Source: Aquibium carbonis (GTDB lineage Bacteria > Pseudomonadota > Alphaproteobacteria > Rhizobiales > Rhizobiaceae). From it: a stretch of 56,492 nucleotides of DNA. Below are positions 18,445 through 26,616 of this stretch, in pieces. The DNA is taken from the NCBI RefSeq assembly GCF_003970795.1, contig NZ_RWKW01000099.1:1-56492 (forward strand), given 5' to 3'. The translations under genes and the position numbers were made by a program. The stretch's first letter is position 1. Each line of letters opens with the position of its first letter. Under the pieces are notes generated by a model, which saw nothing but the letters and a program-made list of their open reading frames with translations, had not been told where the DNA came from and made no database searches.

Positions 18445-18446
18445 GC

Positions 18447-19226
18447 TCAGAAGGTACCCGGATAGCTGCCGCCGTCGACCAGCAGGTTCTGTCCCGTGAT
18501 GAAGCCGGCATGGACGCTGCACAGGAAGGCGAAATAGGCCCCGATCTCCTCCGTCCGCCCGTAGCGCCGCGCCGGATTGGCGTTGGCGCGTTCCTGCCAC
18601 ACCTCGTCGAAGCTCTTGCCCATGCCATCGAGCATGCCGGCGATGTGCTCGCGCTGGGCGTCGCTGTCGACGATGCCGGGAAGGAGGTTGTTGATTGTCA
18701 CGTTCGACGCCACCGTCTGGCGCGAGAGACCGGCCACGAAACCGACCAGGCCCGAGCGCGCGCCGTTCGAAAGGCCGAGTTCGGGCTGCGCGATCTTCAC
18801 GCTGCGCGACGCGATGTTGACGATCCGGCCGAAGCCCCGCGCCATCATGCCGTCCACCGTGGCCTTCATCATCTCGATCGGGGGCAGCATCATCAGGTCG
18901 ATGGCCGCGATCCAGTCGTCGCGTTCCCAGTCGCGGAAATCGCCGGGCGGGCAGCCGCCGGAATTGTTGAGCAGGATATCGGGATCCGGACACGCCGTAA
19001 GGGCCGAACGGCGGCCCTGCGCGGTGGTGAGATCGGCGGCGACCGCCGTCACCCGCGTACCCGTCCGCGATCGGATTTCGGCAGCGGTGGCCTCCAGCAC
19101 CTCGCGGCCGCGCGCGACGATGGTGATGTCGACCCCCTCCTGGGCGAGCGCCATCGCACAGGCCTTGCCCATGCCCTTGCTCGCGCCGGTCAGCAGCGCC
19201 TTGCGTCCTTCGATACCGAGATTCAT
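18447..19226 (-). CDS. Atypical SDR family protein lacking the catalytic Tyr/Lys
   Basis: A 259-residue SDR-fold protein. The coenzyme motif TGASKGMGKACA (13-24) and LLNNSGG (85-91) are normal, but at the active site S140 is followed 13 residues later by S153 and then R157 (LSNGARSGLVG) where Tyr and Lys are expected. The catalytic Y-x3-K pair is therefore replaced. A group of FabG-like SDRs shares this pattern; their activity is unclear. The ATG at 19226 follows the molybdoenzyme stop by 19 bp. It may be a reductase with altered chemistry or a non-catalytic partner. Confidence 0.88.
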   Translation of the reverse strand: MNLGIEGRKALLTGASKGMGKACAMALAQEGVDITIVARGREVLEATAAEIRSRTGTRVTAVAADLTTAQGRRSALTACPDPDILLNNSGGCPPGDFRDWERDDWIAAIDLMMLPPIEMMKATVDGMMARGFGRIVNIASRSVKIAQPELGLSNGARSGLVGFVAGLSRQTVASNVTINNLLPGIVDSDAQREHIAGMLDGMGKSFDEVWQERANANPARRYGRTEEIGAYFAFLCSVHAGFITGQNLLVDGGSYPGTF

Positions 19227-19245
19227 CTGGAAGCCCTTTTCGTCG

Positions 19246-21513
19246 TCAGCGCCGGCCGGAATCGTCGTCGCCGGCAAGGGCGGCCATGGGCCGGACCCTG
19301 ACGAGCGTGCTGAGCGCGGCGCAGGCCTGCCCCAGCGACGAGGTCCGGCGATTGGCCGTCACCACATTCGGATTGCCGTTCCGTTCCAGCCCGGGAATTT
19401 CGTCGTCCGGCCTGAACCAGGCGCCCGTGGCCATGACCACCACGCCCTGTTGCAAGCCATCCGTGAGGCGCGCGCACGCTTGGCAGGCGCCGCGACGGTT
19501 CTCGACGCGGACGAGGTCGCCCTCGCCGATGCCAAACCGCGCGGCGTCGGCGGGGTGGATGGAAATCGGCTCCACGGCGCCGTCGGGCTGGGTCTGGAAC
19601 AGCTGGCTGTGCAGCCTCTTCCGCGGCTGGTTGGTGATGAGATGCAGTTCGTCCTCGCCCGCGTCGCCGAGCCATTCGCGCGGAGCGATCCATGCCGGAT
19701 GCGGCGGGCAGTCGCGATAGCCGAAATGCTCGATCCGGGTGGAATGGAGTTCGATGCGGCCGGACGGGGTCGCGAGCTTGTTGACCAGCGGGTCGTGGCG
19801 GAAGGCGTCGAGCATCACCTCGGGGAGGTCGGGCTCGGGCACGGCGAAGACGCCGTCGGCCCAGAAGCTGTCGAAATCGGGCACGGCGACGCCCTCGCCG
19901 GCGCCATGGCGCTCGGTCTTGGCCCACAGGCGCCGCAGCCAGCCGAATTCGTCCAGCCCTTCGCCGAAGGCGGCGCCGCAACCGAGCCTCTCAGCCAGCT
20001 CGCCGAAGATCGCAAAATCGTCGCGTGCCCCGCCGACCGGGTCGATCAGCCTGGGCATGGCGAACACGAAGGGATCGCGCGAGGAGCCGCCGATGTCGTT
20101 CCGTTCGAGCGTGGTGGTGGCCGGCAGGACGATGTCGGCGCGGCGTGCGGTGGGCGTCCACCATGATTCGTGGACGATGATCGTTTCCGGCCGACGCCAG
20201 GCCTGTTCGAGCAGGAACAGATCCTGCGCGTGGTGGAACGGATTGCCGCCGGCCCAGTAGACCAGCCGCACGTCCGGGAAGGTGATGCGACGCCCGTTGA
20301 AGTCGATCTGTTCCCCGGGCTTCATCAGGGCATCGATCACGCAGGCGACCGGGATGGCGCTGGCGGCCGGATTGGTGAGACCCTCCATCGCCGGAACGTA
20401 GCCGCGGCGGGCGGGAGCGCCGACGCCGTTCATCGAACCGTAGCCGAAGCAGAAGCCCCCGCCGGGCAGGCCGATCTGCCCGAGCATGGCTGCGAGCGCG
20501 ATGAGCGCCCAGAACGGCTGTTCGCCATGGTCGGCGCGCTGCAGCGACCAGGCGGCGGTCAGCATGACGCGGCCGCGCCTGATCAGGCTCCAAAGCGCTT
20601 CCAGGTCGGCGACGTCGATGCCGGCGATGGCTGCGGCCCACTCGAAGGTCTTGTCGATGCCGTCCGTCTCGCCGGCGAGATAGGCGCTGAAGGCTTCGTG
20701 CCCCGTCACGTAGCGCGCCAGGAACGCCTGGTCGGCGCGTCCGTCGACGACCGCGCGGCGCGCGAGCGCCAGCATCAGCGCGGTGTCGGTGTTGGGCCGC
20801 GGCGCGATGCGCATCGCGTCGAGCCCGGGCGGCGTGTCCTCGTCGATCGGCGAGACGATCACGAACTTGACGCCCCGCGCCGCCGCCGCCTCGAGATGAC
20901 GGGGCATGTGGTGATGCCCCGCGCCGCCGGAGGTCACATGCCAGTTCTTCGGGTTGAGACCGCCGAAGGCGACCAACACGTCGGTCTCGTCGGCGATCGT
21001 CCGCCAGTCGGTCGCGGTCGACGAAACGGCGTCCGCGTTGCCGAGCACGTGCGGGAGGATGGCATGCGCCGCGCCCCAGCTGTAGTTGCCGATCTGGTCG
21101 GTGTAACCGCCCGCCGCGGCCAGGAACCGGCGGACCTGGCTGCGGGCATGGTGCAGGCGGCCGGCGCTCGACCAGCCGTAGGAACCGCCGAGGATCGACG
21201 CGGGACCGTGCATCTGGCGCACGCGGTCGAGCTCGGACGAGCAGAGGTCGAGCACGGTGTCCCACTCCACGGGCACCATCGCCTCCCTCCCCCTTCCTTC
21301 CCCGCCGGCCCGTTCGCGTCGGCGAAGGAAGCTTTCCCGCACGTGTGGCCGATCGATGCGCAAGGGCGAATGCACGAATGCCGGAAGCGCGCCGATCATG
21401 TCGGCATCGGCTCCGCCGTTCCGCCAGGGCCGCGCCGAGACGAGACGCCCGTCGGCCACCTCGGCTTCGAAAGCGCCCCAGTGGCTGAGGCTTATGCCGA
21501 CCCTGGCCGCCAC
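19246..21513 (-). CDS. Molybdopterin oxidoreductase, biotin/DMSO sulfoxide reductase type (BisC-like)
   Basis: About 755 residues from GTG 21513, 4 nt after the dapA-like stop. It is a DMSO-reductase-family enzyme with no N-terminal Cys motif for an Fe-S cluster and no twin-arginine signal, hence cytoplasmic and BisC-like. The YGWSSAGRLHHARSQ motif (from Y112) places a Ser as probable molybdenum ligand. ADIVLPATTTLERNDIGGSS and the C-terminal VVTANRRTSSLGQACA are typical molybdopterin-binding segments. Family members reduce S- or N-oxides, so a sulfoxide or N-oxide intermediate of the imported compound is likely. The start codon is uncertain by a few residues. Confidence 0.92.
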   Translation of the reverse strand: MAARVGISLSHWGAFEAEVADGRLVSARPWRNGGADADMIGALPAFVHSPLRIDRPHVRESFLRRRERAGGEGRGREAMVPVEWDTVLDLCSSELDRVRQMHGPASILGGSYGWSSAGRLHHARSQVRRFLAAAGGYTDQIGNYSWGAAHAILPHVLGNADAVSSTATDWRTIADETDVLVAFGGLNPKNWHVTSGGAGHHHMPRHLEAAAARGVKFVIVSPIDEDTPPGLDAMRIAPRPNTDTALMLALARRAVVDGRADQAFLARYVTGHEAFSAYLAGETDGIDKTFEWAAAIAGIDVADLEALWSLIRRGRVMLTAAWSLQRADHGEQPFWALIALAAMLGQIGLPGGGFCFGYGSMNGVGAPARRGYVPAMEGLTNPAASAIPVACVIDALMKPGEQIDFNGRRITFPDVRLVYWAGGNPFHHAQDLFLLEQAWRRPETIIVHESWWTPTARRADIVLPATTTLERNDIGGSSRDPFVFAMPRLIDPVGGARDDFAIFGELAERLGCGAAFGEGLDEFGWLRRLWAKTERHGAGEGVAVPDFDSFWADGVFAVPEPDLPEVMLDAFRHDPLVNKLATPSGRIELHSTRIEHFGYRDCPPHPAWIAPREWLGDAGEDELHLITNQPRKRLHSQLFQTQPDGAVEPISIHPADAARFGIGEGDLVRVENRRGACQACARLTDGLQQGVVVMATGAWFRPDDEIPGLERNGNPNVVTANRRTSSLGQACAALSTLVRVRPMAALAGDDDSGRR

Positions 21514-21517
21514 CCGA

Positions 21518-22459
21518 CTATTCGGCAGCGATCGCGGCCGGCTTGATGCGGAAGCCGTATCGTTCTTCCAGACCAAGGCTGCGCACGGCATCGAGACCAA
21601 CCTGAAGGTGATCCGCCGAGACCGGCTGAAGCGGCTTGCGCAAGGGGCCGGCCGGCAGGCCGATGGCGCGCATCAGCGACTTGATCGCCACGGGGTTGAT
21701 CGCCGAATAGGCGAAATGCAGCATCGGCAGATTGCGCAGCCATGCCTCGCGGCACGCGAAGGCATCGTCGCCGTTTTCCCACTTCTTCGAGATGACGGCC
21801 ATCTCCTGCGGAATGATGTTGCCGGTCATGTTGGCGGTGCCGTCGCCGCCGAGCGCCATGGTGGGAATGACGAGACCGAGGTTCGGCGAGCAGCAGCACA
21901 TGATCGCCATGTCGGGCGCGGCTGCGCAGACCTGCGCGACCTGGCCGACGCGAGTGGTCGATTCCTTGAGAACGACCATGTTGGGGTGCTTGGCAAGCTT
22001 GAGAATGTCGGTCCAGTGCAGGTCCGTCTTCACCCGCGGCGGATTGTTGTAGAAGCCGATCGGGAAATCGAGGGCGTCGCACACCTCCCAGGCGTAGTCG
22101 GTGATCGCCGCGTTGTCGGCGCAGATGTAGGCGGGCGCCGCGATGATCGCCCCGTCTCCACCCTCGGCCTTGGCATAGCGGACATAGTCGATGGTGGTCT
22201 GCGTGTTGTTGCCGGTGCAGCCGTAATAGAACAGCATCTTGCCGGTCTTCATCTTCGCGGTGCGGGAGATAATGTCGCGCCGCTCCTCGGCCGAGAGCAT
22301 CGACACCTCGCCCGTCGACCCCATGATGAGCACGGCTTCGGTACCGTTCTGCTCGTGCCAGGAGAGGAGGGTGCGGAAGCCCTCGTAATCGATCGAGCCA
22401 TCGGCATTCATCGGCGTGACGAGCGCGACGAAGGATCCTTTCGGCTTTACATGCGCCAT
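21518..22459 (-). CDS. Dihydrodipicolinate synthase family lyase/deaminase (DapA-like)
   Basis: A 313-residue class I aldolase-fold protein. The Schiff-base Lys is K165 (VVLKES), with GSTGE at 47-51. The usual PYY motif is PAY (Y111 retained, preceding Tyr replaced by Ala), and the arginine after it that binds the semialdehyde in true DapA is not present. It is therefore probably not lysine-biosynthetic but a catabolic member, such as a pyruvate/keto-acid aldolase, dehydratase or deaminase. It is encoded 14 bp after dctM within the TRAP operon. The ATG at 22459 is followed by a normal N-terminus (AHVKPKGSFVALVTPM). Confidence 0.92.
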   Translation of the reverse strand: MAHVKPKGSFVALVTPMNADGSIDYEGFRTLLSWHEQNGTEAVLIMGSTGEVSMLSAEERRDIISRTAKMKTGKMLFYYGCTGNNTQTTIDYVRYAKAEGGDGAIIAAPAYICADNAAITDYAWEVCDALDFPIGFYNNPPRVKTDLHWTDILKLAKHPNMVVLKESTTRVGQVAQVCAAAPDMAIMCCCSPNLGLVIPTMALGGDGTANMTGNIIPQEMAVISKKWENGDDAFACREAWLRNLPMLHFAYSAINPVAIKSLMRAIGLPAGPLRKPLQPVSADHLQVGLDAVRSLGLEERYGFRIKPAAIAAE

Positions 22460-22473
22460 TGCAATTGTCCTTT

Positions 22474-23766
22474 CTAGCGGAAGAATTGAGGGGTGAACCA
22501 CATGGGCAACCCGAGGATGATCTGCGGAAACCAGAGCGACAGGCACGCCACGAACACCGTCAGCCCGCAGATCGGCAGGACGGCCAGCATGGCGCGGCCG
22601 AGACGAACCTCGCCGATCTGGGCGGCGATCAGCAGGCAGATGCCGTAAGGCGGCGTGATGAGGCCGACCGAAAGGACGATGGTGCTGAGCACACCGAGAT
22701 GCACCGGGTTGAAGCCGGCCAGATTGCCCAGCGCCTGGATGATCGGAAGAAAGATCAGGGTGGCGGAGATCGGATTGAGGACGGTGCCGACCAGCAGCAG
22801 GAATCCGATCAGCAGGAGCATGATGCCGTAGGGATTCCGGGTCACGCCGGTGATGAAGTCGACCACGATCTGCGCGGCGCCCAGATAGGCGATCATCCAG
22901 CCGAAGATGGCGGCCCCGGCGACCGTGAAGAGGGGCACCGCGAAATCTACGGCGCCGTCGGCCAGCATGCGCGGCATCTTCGCCAGCGGAACGTCGCGAT
23001 AGAGGACGAGCGTCAGGAACAGCGCCCAGACGACCGCGATGATCGAGCCTTCGGTGGGCGTGACGAAGCCGCCCACGATGCCGCCGAGCACGAGGACGGG
23101 GATCAGCAGAGGGGCAGCGCCACGCTTCACCGCACTGGCCAGCGCACGAAATCCCGGAAAAGGGTTTGCCGGATAGCCGTGCTTCAACGCGAGCACGTAG
23201 GTGTAGCCCATCATGAACAGGCCGATCAGAACGCCCGGAACGATCCCGCCGAGAAACAGCGCGCCGATCGATACGTTGCCGAACGCGCCATACACGATCA
23301 GGATGATGGATGGCGGGATGATGACGCCCAGCGTCGACGAAGCCGCGGTGAGAGCCACCGCGAAGGCCGGATCGTATCCGGCCTTCTTCATGGCCGGGAT
23401 CAGGATCGACCCGACGCTGGCCGTGTCCGCGGCGGCCGAGCCCGAGAGGCTGGCGAAGACCATCGACACGAACACATTGACGTGTCCGAGCCCGCCCCGC
23501 ACGTGCCCCACCGTGCTGTCCGCCACCTTCAGCAGCCGAAGCGTGATGGAGCCGGCATTCAGGATGCGGCCGAGGAACATGAAGAAGGGCACGGCGAGCA
23601 GCGTGAAGCTGTCGATGCCGGAATACATCTGGTTGACGACGGAGGTGAGCGGCAGCCCTTCCAGCACCATCACCAGGACCGAGGCGATGATGAGGGCAAA
23701 GCCGATGTTCACCCGCAGCGCGATGAGGACGAAGAAGGAGAGGAGGAGCAGGACGAGCGGGTTCAT
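22474..23766 (-). CDS. dctM: TRAP transporter large permease (DctM family)
   Basis: A 430-residue membrane protein with about 12 segments and the family motifs FFMFLGRILNAGSITLRLL, LSGSAAADTASVGSILIPAM and LGVIIPPSIILIVYG. It overlaps dctQ by 4 bp (ATGA), indicating translational coupling. It is the translocation subunit of the second TRAP system in the window, whose imported solute is presumably processed by the four downstream enzymes (DapA-like, BisC-like, SDR, DadA-like). Confidence 0.95.
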   Translation of the reverse strand: MNPLVLLLLSFFVLIALRVNIGFALIIASVLVMVLEGLPLTSVVNQMYSGIDSFTLLAVPFFMFLGRILNAGSITLRLLKVADSTVGHVRGGLGHVNVFVSMVFASLSGSAAADTASVGSILIPAMKKAGYDPAFAVALTAASSTLGVIIPPSIILIVYGAFGNVSIGALFLGGIVPGVLIGLFMMGYTYVLALKHGYPANPFPGFRALASAVKRGAAPLLIPVLVLGGIVGGFVTPTEGSIIAVVWALFLTLVLYRDVPLAKMPRMLADGAVDFAVPLFTVAGAAIFGWMIAYLGAAQIVVDFITGVTRNPYGIMLLLIGFLLLVGTVLNPISATLIFLPIIQALGNLAGFNPVHLGVLSTIVLSVGLITPPYGICLLIAAQIGEVRLGRAMLAVLPICGLTVFVACLSLWFPQIILGLPMWFTPQFFR

Positions 23767-24233
23767 GCTTCTCTACGCCTCAGGACACCGGAAAGGAATT
23801 CGATCAGGAACAGCAGCATGAGCGCCCCGCTCAGCGGGATGGGGACGAACATCCAGCCCCTCGAAATGCCGAGCGACTGCACCGACCCGCTCCACCGGAT
23901 GCGCGTCAGGTTCCAGCCGTAGCGCAGCAGGACGAAGACCACGACGACCGCCCCCAGCAGGCTGATCGCCTGCAGCACCCGGTCGATGCGGGGACTGTTT
24001 TCCGGCCAGAGATCGACGGTGTAGTGCGCGCCGCGCCGGAACGCGACGGCGGCGCCGACGAACACCAGCCAGGAAAACAGCAGCTGAGCGAGGTCCAGCG
24101 TCCAGATGAACGGCAGGCCGAGCAGGTTGCGCGCCACGACCTGCAGGGCCACCGTGCCGATGAGGGCCAGGAACCCGACCCCCAGTGCCGTTTCGACTGC
24201 CAGGGTCACGAGATCATTGAAGCGTTTCAGCAT
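23763..24233 (-). CDS. dctQ: TRAP transporter small permease (DctQ family)
   Basis: A 156-residue protein with four membrane segments and the DctQ signature region LPFIWTLDLAQLLFSWLVFV. The ATG at 24233 lies 30 bp after the dctP stop and the stop overlaps dctM by 4 bp. It is the small membrane subunit of the second TRAP system. Confidence 0.93.
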   Translation of the reverse strand: MLKRFNDLVTLAVETALGVGFLALIGTVALQVVARNLLGLPFIWTLDLAQLLFSWLVFVGAAVAFRRGAHYTVDLWPENSPRIDRVLQAISLLGAVVVVFVLLRYGWNLTRIRWSGSVQSLGISRGWMFVPIPLSGALMLLFLIEFLSGVLRRREA

Positions 24234-24263
24234 GGCCTGATCCGTGCCCGTCTGCCTTCGGCG

Positions 24264-25259
24264 TCAGCGGCTCATCAGCTCGAATTCCGCGACGAGGTCG
24301 AGATCGGCCGCAAGCTTGGCCTGGATCGGCTCTGCGACGGCGATCAACACGGCCTTGTCGGGACGGGTGACGGTCACGCCATGTTCGGCCTGCAACGTCT
24401 CGACCAGCTTGTCGTCATACTCCTTGGCCTTCTCCAGTCCGTGAAGATTGGCTTCCTCGGCCACCTCCAGCACGATTTGCTGCAGGTCTTCGGGAAGCCG
24501 GTTCCAGGTCACGCTGGACATCGAGGTGTGGTTCACCTGGATGACATGCTCGGTCAGTGCGAGATTGGGCGCAACCTCGTAGAGCTTCGATCCGGTATAG
24601 CCCGGAAGCGAGCTTTCCAAGGCGTCGGCGATGCCCGTCTGCATTGCGGCATAAAGCTCTCCCCAGGCCACGGTGACCGGCAACATGCCGAATGCGGACC
24701 AGGTTTCGGCGTCCATCGGCGACGGCGGCGTGCGCATGCGCAGGCCGTTCAGGTCGCCAGGCCCTTCCACCGCCACGGATCGCGTGGACATGCTGCGCGC
24801 GCCCGAACCGCCGAGCGCCAGGAGCTTCATGCCGACGCCGCGCTCTTCGTAGACCTTCTCGAAGTGCTCATGGACCGGCGTGCCGGGGCCCACGCGCTCG
24901 ATGAGGTCGTCCATGCTCGTGAACAGGTAGGGCATGGTGAAAATGGAAAACTCCGGCACCTGCTGGGCGGCATTGCTGGTGGTGCTGATCATCAGGTCGA
25001 TCGTGCCGAGCCCGACCTCGCTGATGACGGCCGGATCCTGCCCGAGCTGGCCGGAATCGAAGATGCGGATCTCGATGCGGCCATCGCTGCGCGCCTCGAT
25101 GTTCTCCTTCATGAAGGCGGCCATGTCGTTGTAGGGATGCGGCGACTGCACGAGCGTGTGGATGCGCAGGTTGAAATCGGCCGCCAGGGCGGTCGTACCC
25201 GCCAGCGCGGAACTGAGTATGGCAAGGGCTACACGGGCTGCATGGGTCCTGGTGCTCAT
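24264..25259 (-). CDS. dctP: TRAP transporter substrate-binding protein (DctP family)
   Basis: A 331-residue exported binding protein from ATG 25259, with a signal peptide (RVALAILSSALAGTTALA, cleavage near residue 26). Family blocks include GLRMRTPPSPMDAETWSAFG, with the carboxylate-binding Arg, and VAWGELYAAMQTGIADALE. It is the first gene of the dctPQM-dapA-bisC-SDR-dadA operon. The LysR gene lies 120 bp upstream on the same strand. Residues around the site differ from those of the other four DctPs, consistent with a different solute. Confidence 0.94.
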   Translation of the reverse strand: MSTRTHAARVALAILSSALAGTTALAADFNLRIHTLVQSPHPYNDMAAFMKENIEARSDGRIEIRIFDSGQLGQDPAVISEVGLGTIDLMISTTSNAAQQVPEFSIFTMPYLFTSMDDLIERVGPGTPVHEHFEKVYEERGVGMKLLALGGSGARSMSTRSVAVEGPGDLNGLRMRTPPSPMDAETWSAFGMLPVTVAWGELYAAMQTGIADALESSLPGYTGSKLYEVAPNLALTEHVIQVNHTSMSSVTWNRLPEDLQQIVLEVAEEANLHGLEKAKEYDDKLVETLQAEHGVTVTRPDKAVLIAVAEPIQAKLAADLDLVAEFELMSR

Positions 25260-25379
25260 CGACGTGCTCCTTGATGTCGGGTTGGGGCGGATGCCCTTTG
25301 TCGGCTTCACAACGAGCGCATCGTGTCTCGCGTGGCTCAAAGATCAAATACAATCTGGTTCAGAGGCCATGTGAAATCC

Positions 25380-26285
25380 TTATGGACCAATGCGCGCGAC
25401 CTCCCCGAACCCCTCCAGCGTTTCGAAGAGGTGGCGGCAGAACGTGCTGGCCGCGCGCGTCAGGGGCACTTCGGCGGACTTGAAGACATGGAAGTCGAAC
25501 GGGATGACCGGCTTGAACGGCACCAGCCGCAGGTCCGCCCGGAAGACGCGTGGCGTCAGCGGGTCGACGATCGCGATCCCGACGCCGGCAGCCGCTAGCC
25601 CGCAGGCGGTATAGGACGGCTGGCTTTCCACCGCGATCTCGGGCTGTACGTTCGCCTCGGCGAAAATCTGGGTGATGTAGCCGGCCGCGACCGTGTGGTG
25701 GGCAAGCGCGACCATGGGGTGACCCTTCAGGTCGCGGGGGCCCAGTTCGGTGCGCCCGCTGAGCGGATGTCCGGGCACCATCGCGCACACGCAGCAGGTT
25801 CGGTAGGAGGCGATGATGTCGATGCCCTGCCGCTCCGCCACCATCTGCCCGATCCCGAGTTCCACCTGACGCGAGGAGACCAGGTCGAGGATGCGGGCCG
25901 AGCCATGGACGTCATGGGTGATCCGGATGCCGTCCCGCTCGGCCAGGAGCCGGGCGATCGCATTGGGCATCACCTCCAGACTCACCATGGGCATGGCAGC
26001 GATGTGAAGCGTGGCTCGGCGCAGGTCGCGAATCTCGTTCGCGACCTGGCGCAAGCGCTCGATGCCGTAGAACATCCGCTCCACTTCCTGGAGCAGTTGA
26101 CCGCCTTCGGCGGTTGGCTCGAGCTTGCCCCCCTTGCGGAGAAAGATCGGAAAGCCGACGCTGCGCTCGAGATCGGCGATCAGCCGGCTGACGGCGGGCT
26201 GTGAAATGTTGAGCGCCTGGGACGCGGCGGTGACCGAACCGTGTCGCATGACCAGCCGGAACGCTCGCAATTGTCGTTCATTCAC
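25380..26285 (-). CDS. LysR-type transcriptional regulator
   Basis: A 301-residue LysR protein with a complete winged helix (residues 1-65: LRAFRLVMRHGSVTAASQAL and ISQPAVSRLIADLERSVGFP) and an effector domain starting near LHIAAMPMVSLEVMP. The start is a GTG at 26285. It lies just upstream of the TRAP/molybdoenzyme operon on the same strand and diverges from the ribose-type ABC operon across 331 bp. LysR proteins usually act on the divergent promoter and autoregulate, but either neighbour could be the target. Confidence 0.93.
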   Translation of the reverse strand: MNERQLRAFRLVMRHGSVTAASQALNISQPAVSRLIADLERSVGFPIFLRKGGKLEPTAEGGQLLQEVERMFYGIERLRQVANEIRDLRRATLHIAAMPMVSLEVMPNAIARLLAERDGIRITHDVHGSARILDLVSSRQVELGIGQMVAERQGIDIIASYRTCCVCAMVPGHPLSGRTELGPRDLKGHPMVALAHHTVAAGYITQIFAEANVQPEIAVESQPSYTACGLAAAGVGIAIVDPLTPRVFRADLRLVPFKPVIPFDFHVFKSAEVPLTRAASTFCRHLFETLEGFGEVARIGP

Positions 26286-26616
26286 GGCGACGGCCTCTCT
26301 TCGACATTCGGTGCTGGCAACGCCCGATCACCAGCGCGCAACCGTTTTTCCTCCCCGCAACCCGTGTCGTCCGCACCGATTGACTGGCCATCGATACCAT
26401 CATTTCGAGGTCCAAAAGGGAATAGGCTTCGCGCGTCACCGGTCCCGTCCCGCGCCGGAACGGTCGTCCCGTGTAACGTCGCGGCCCGTTCAGGCACCCG
26501 CATGTCGTTTTTGAGCGCGTGTCATATATTTTCGTTGATTTTCGTTTTGAGTTGGATAACCTTCGTTTGGAGCCCAGGTCGAACTCGTCTGCGGGCTAAG
26601 CGAATGGGAGGACTTC
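26286..26616. other. Divergent intergenic region with AT-rich phased repeat, 331 bp
   Basis: I see no gene here. Most of the region is ordinary GC-rich sequence, but 26521-26570 is conspicuously AT-rich and contains three copies of TTCGTT (26531, 26541, 26562) spaced 10 and 21 bp. It probably holds the promoter of the ABC operon and LysR binding sites. Confidence 0.5.

Noticed and set aside
17218-22459. Standard trans-4-hydroxyproline catabolic operon
   Set aside because: Only the DadA-like and DHDPS-like members are present; the epimerase and ketoglutarate-semialdehyde dehydrogenase are missing and a molybdoenzyme is added. Kept only as an analogy.
21518-22459. Biosynthetic dapA
   Set aside because: PYY is PAY, the substrate-binding Arg is absent, and it lies inside a catabolic TRAP operon.
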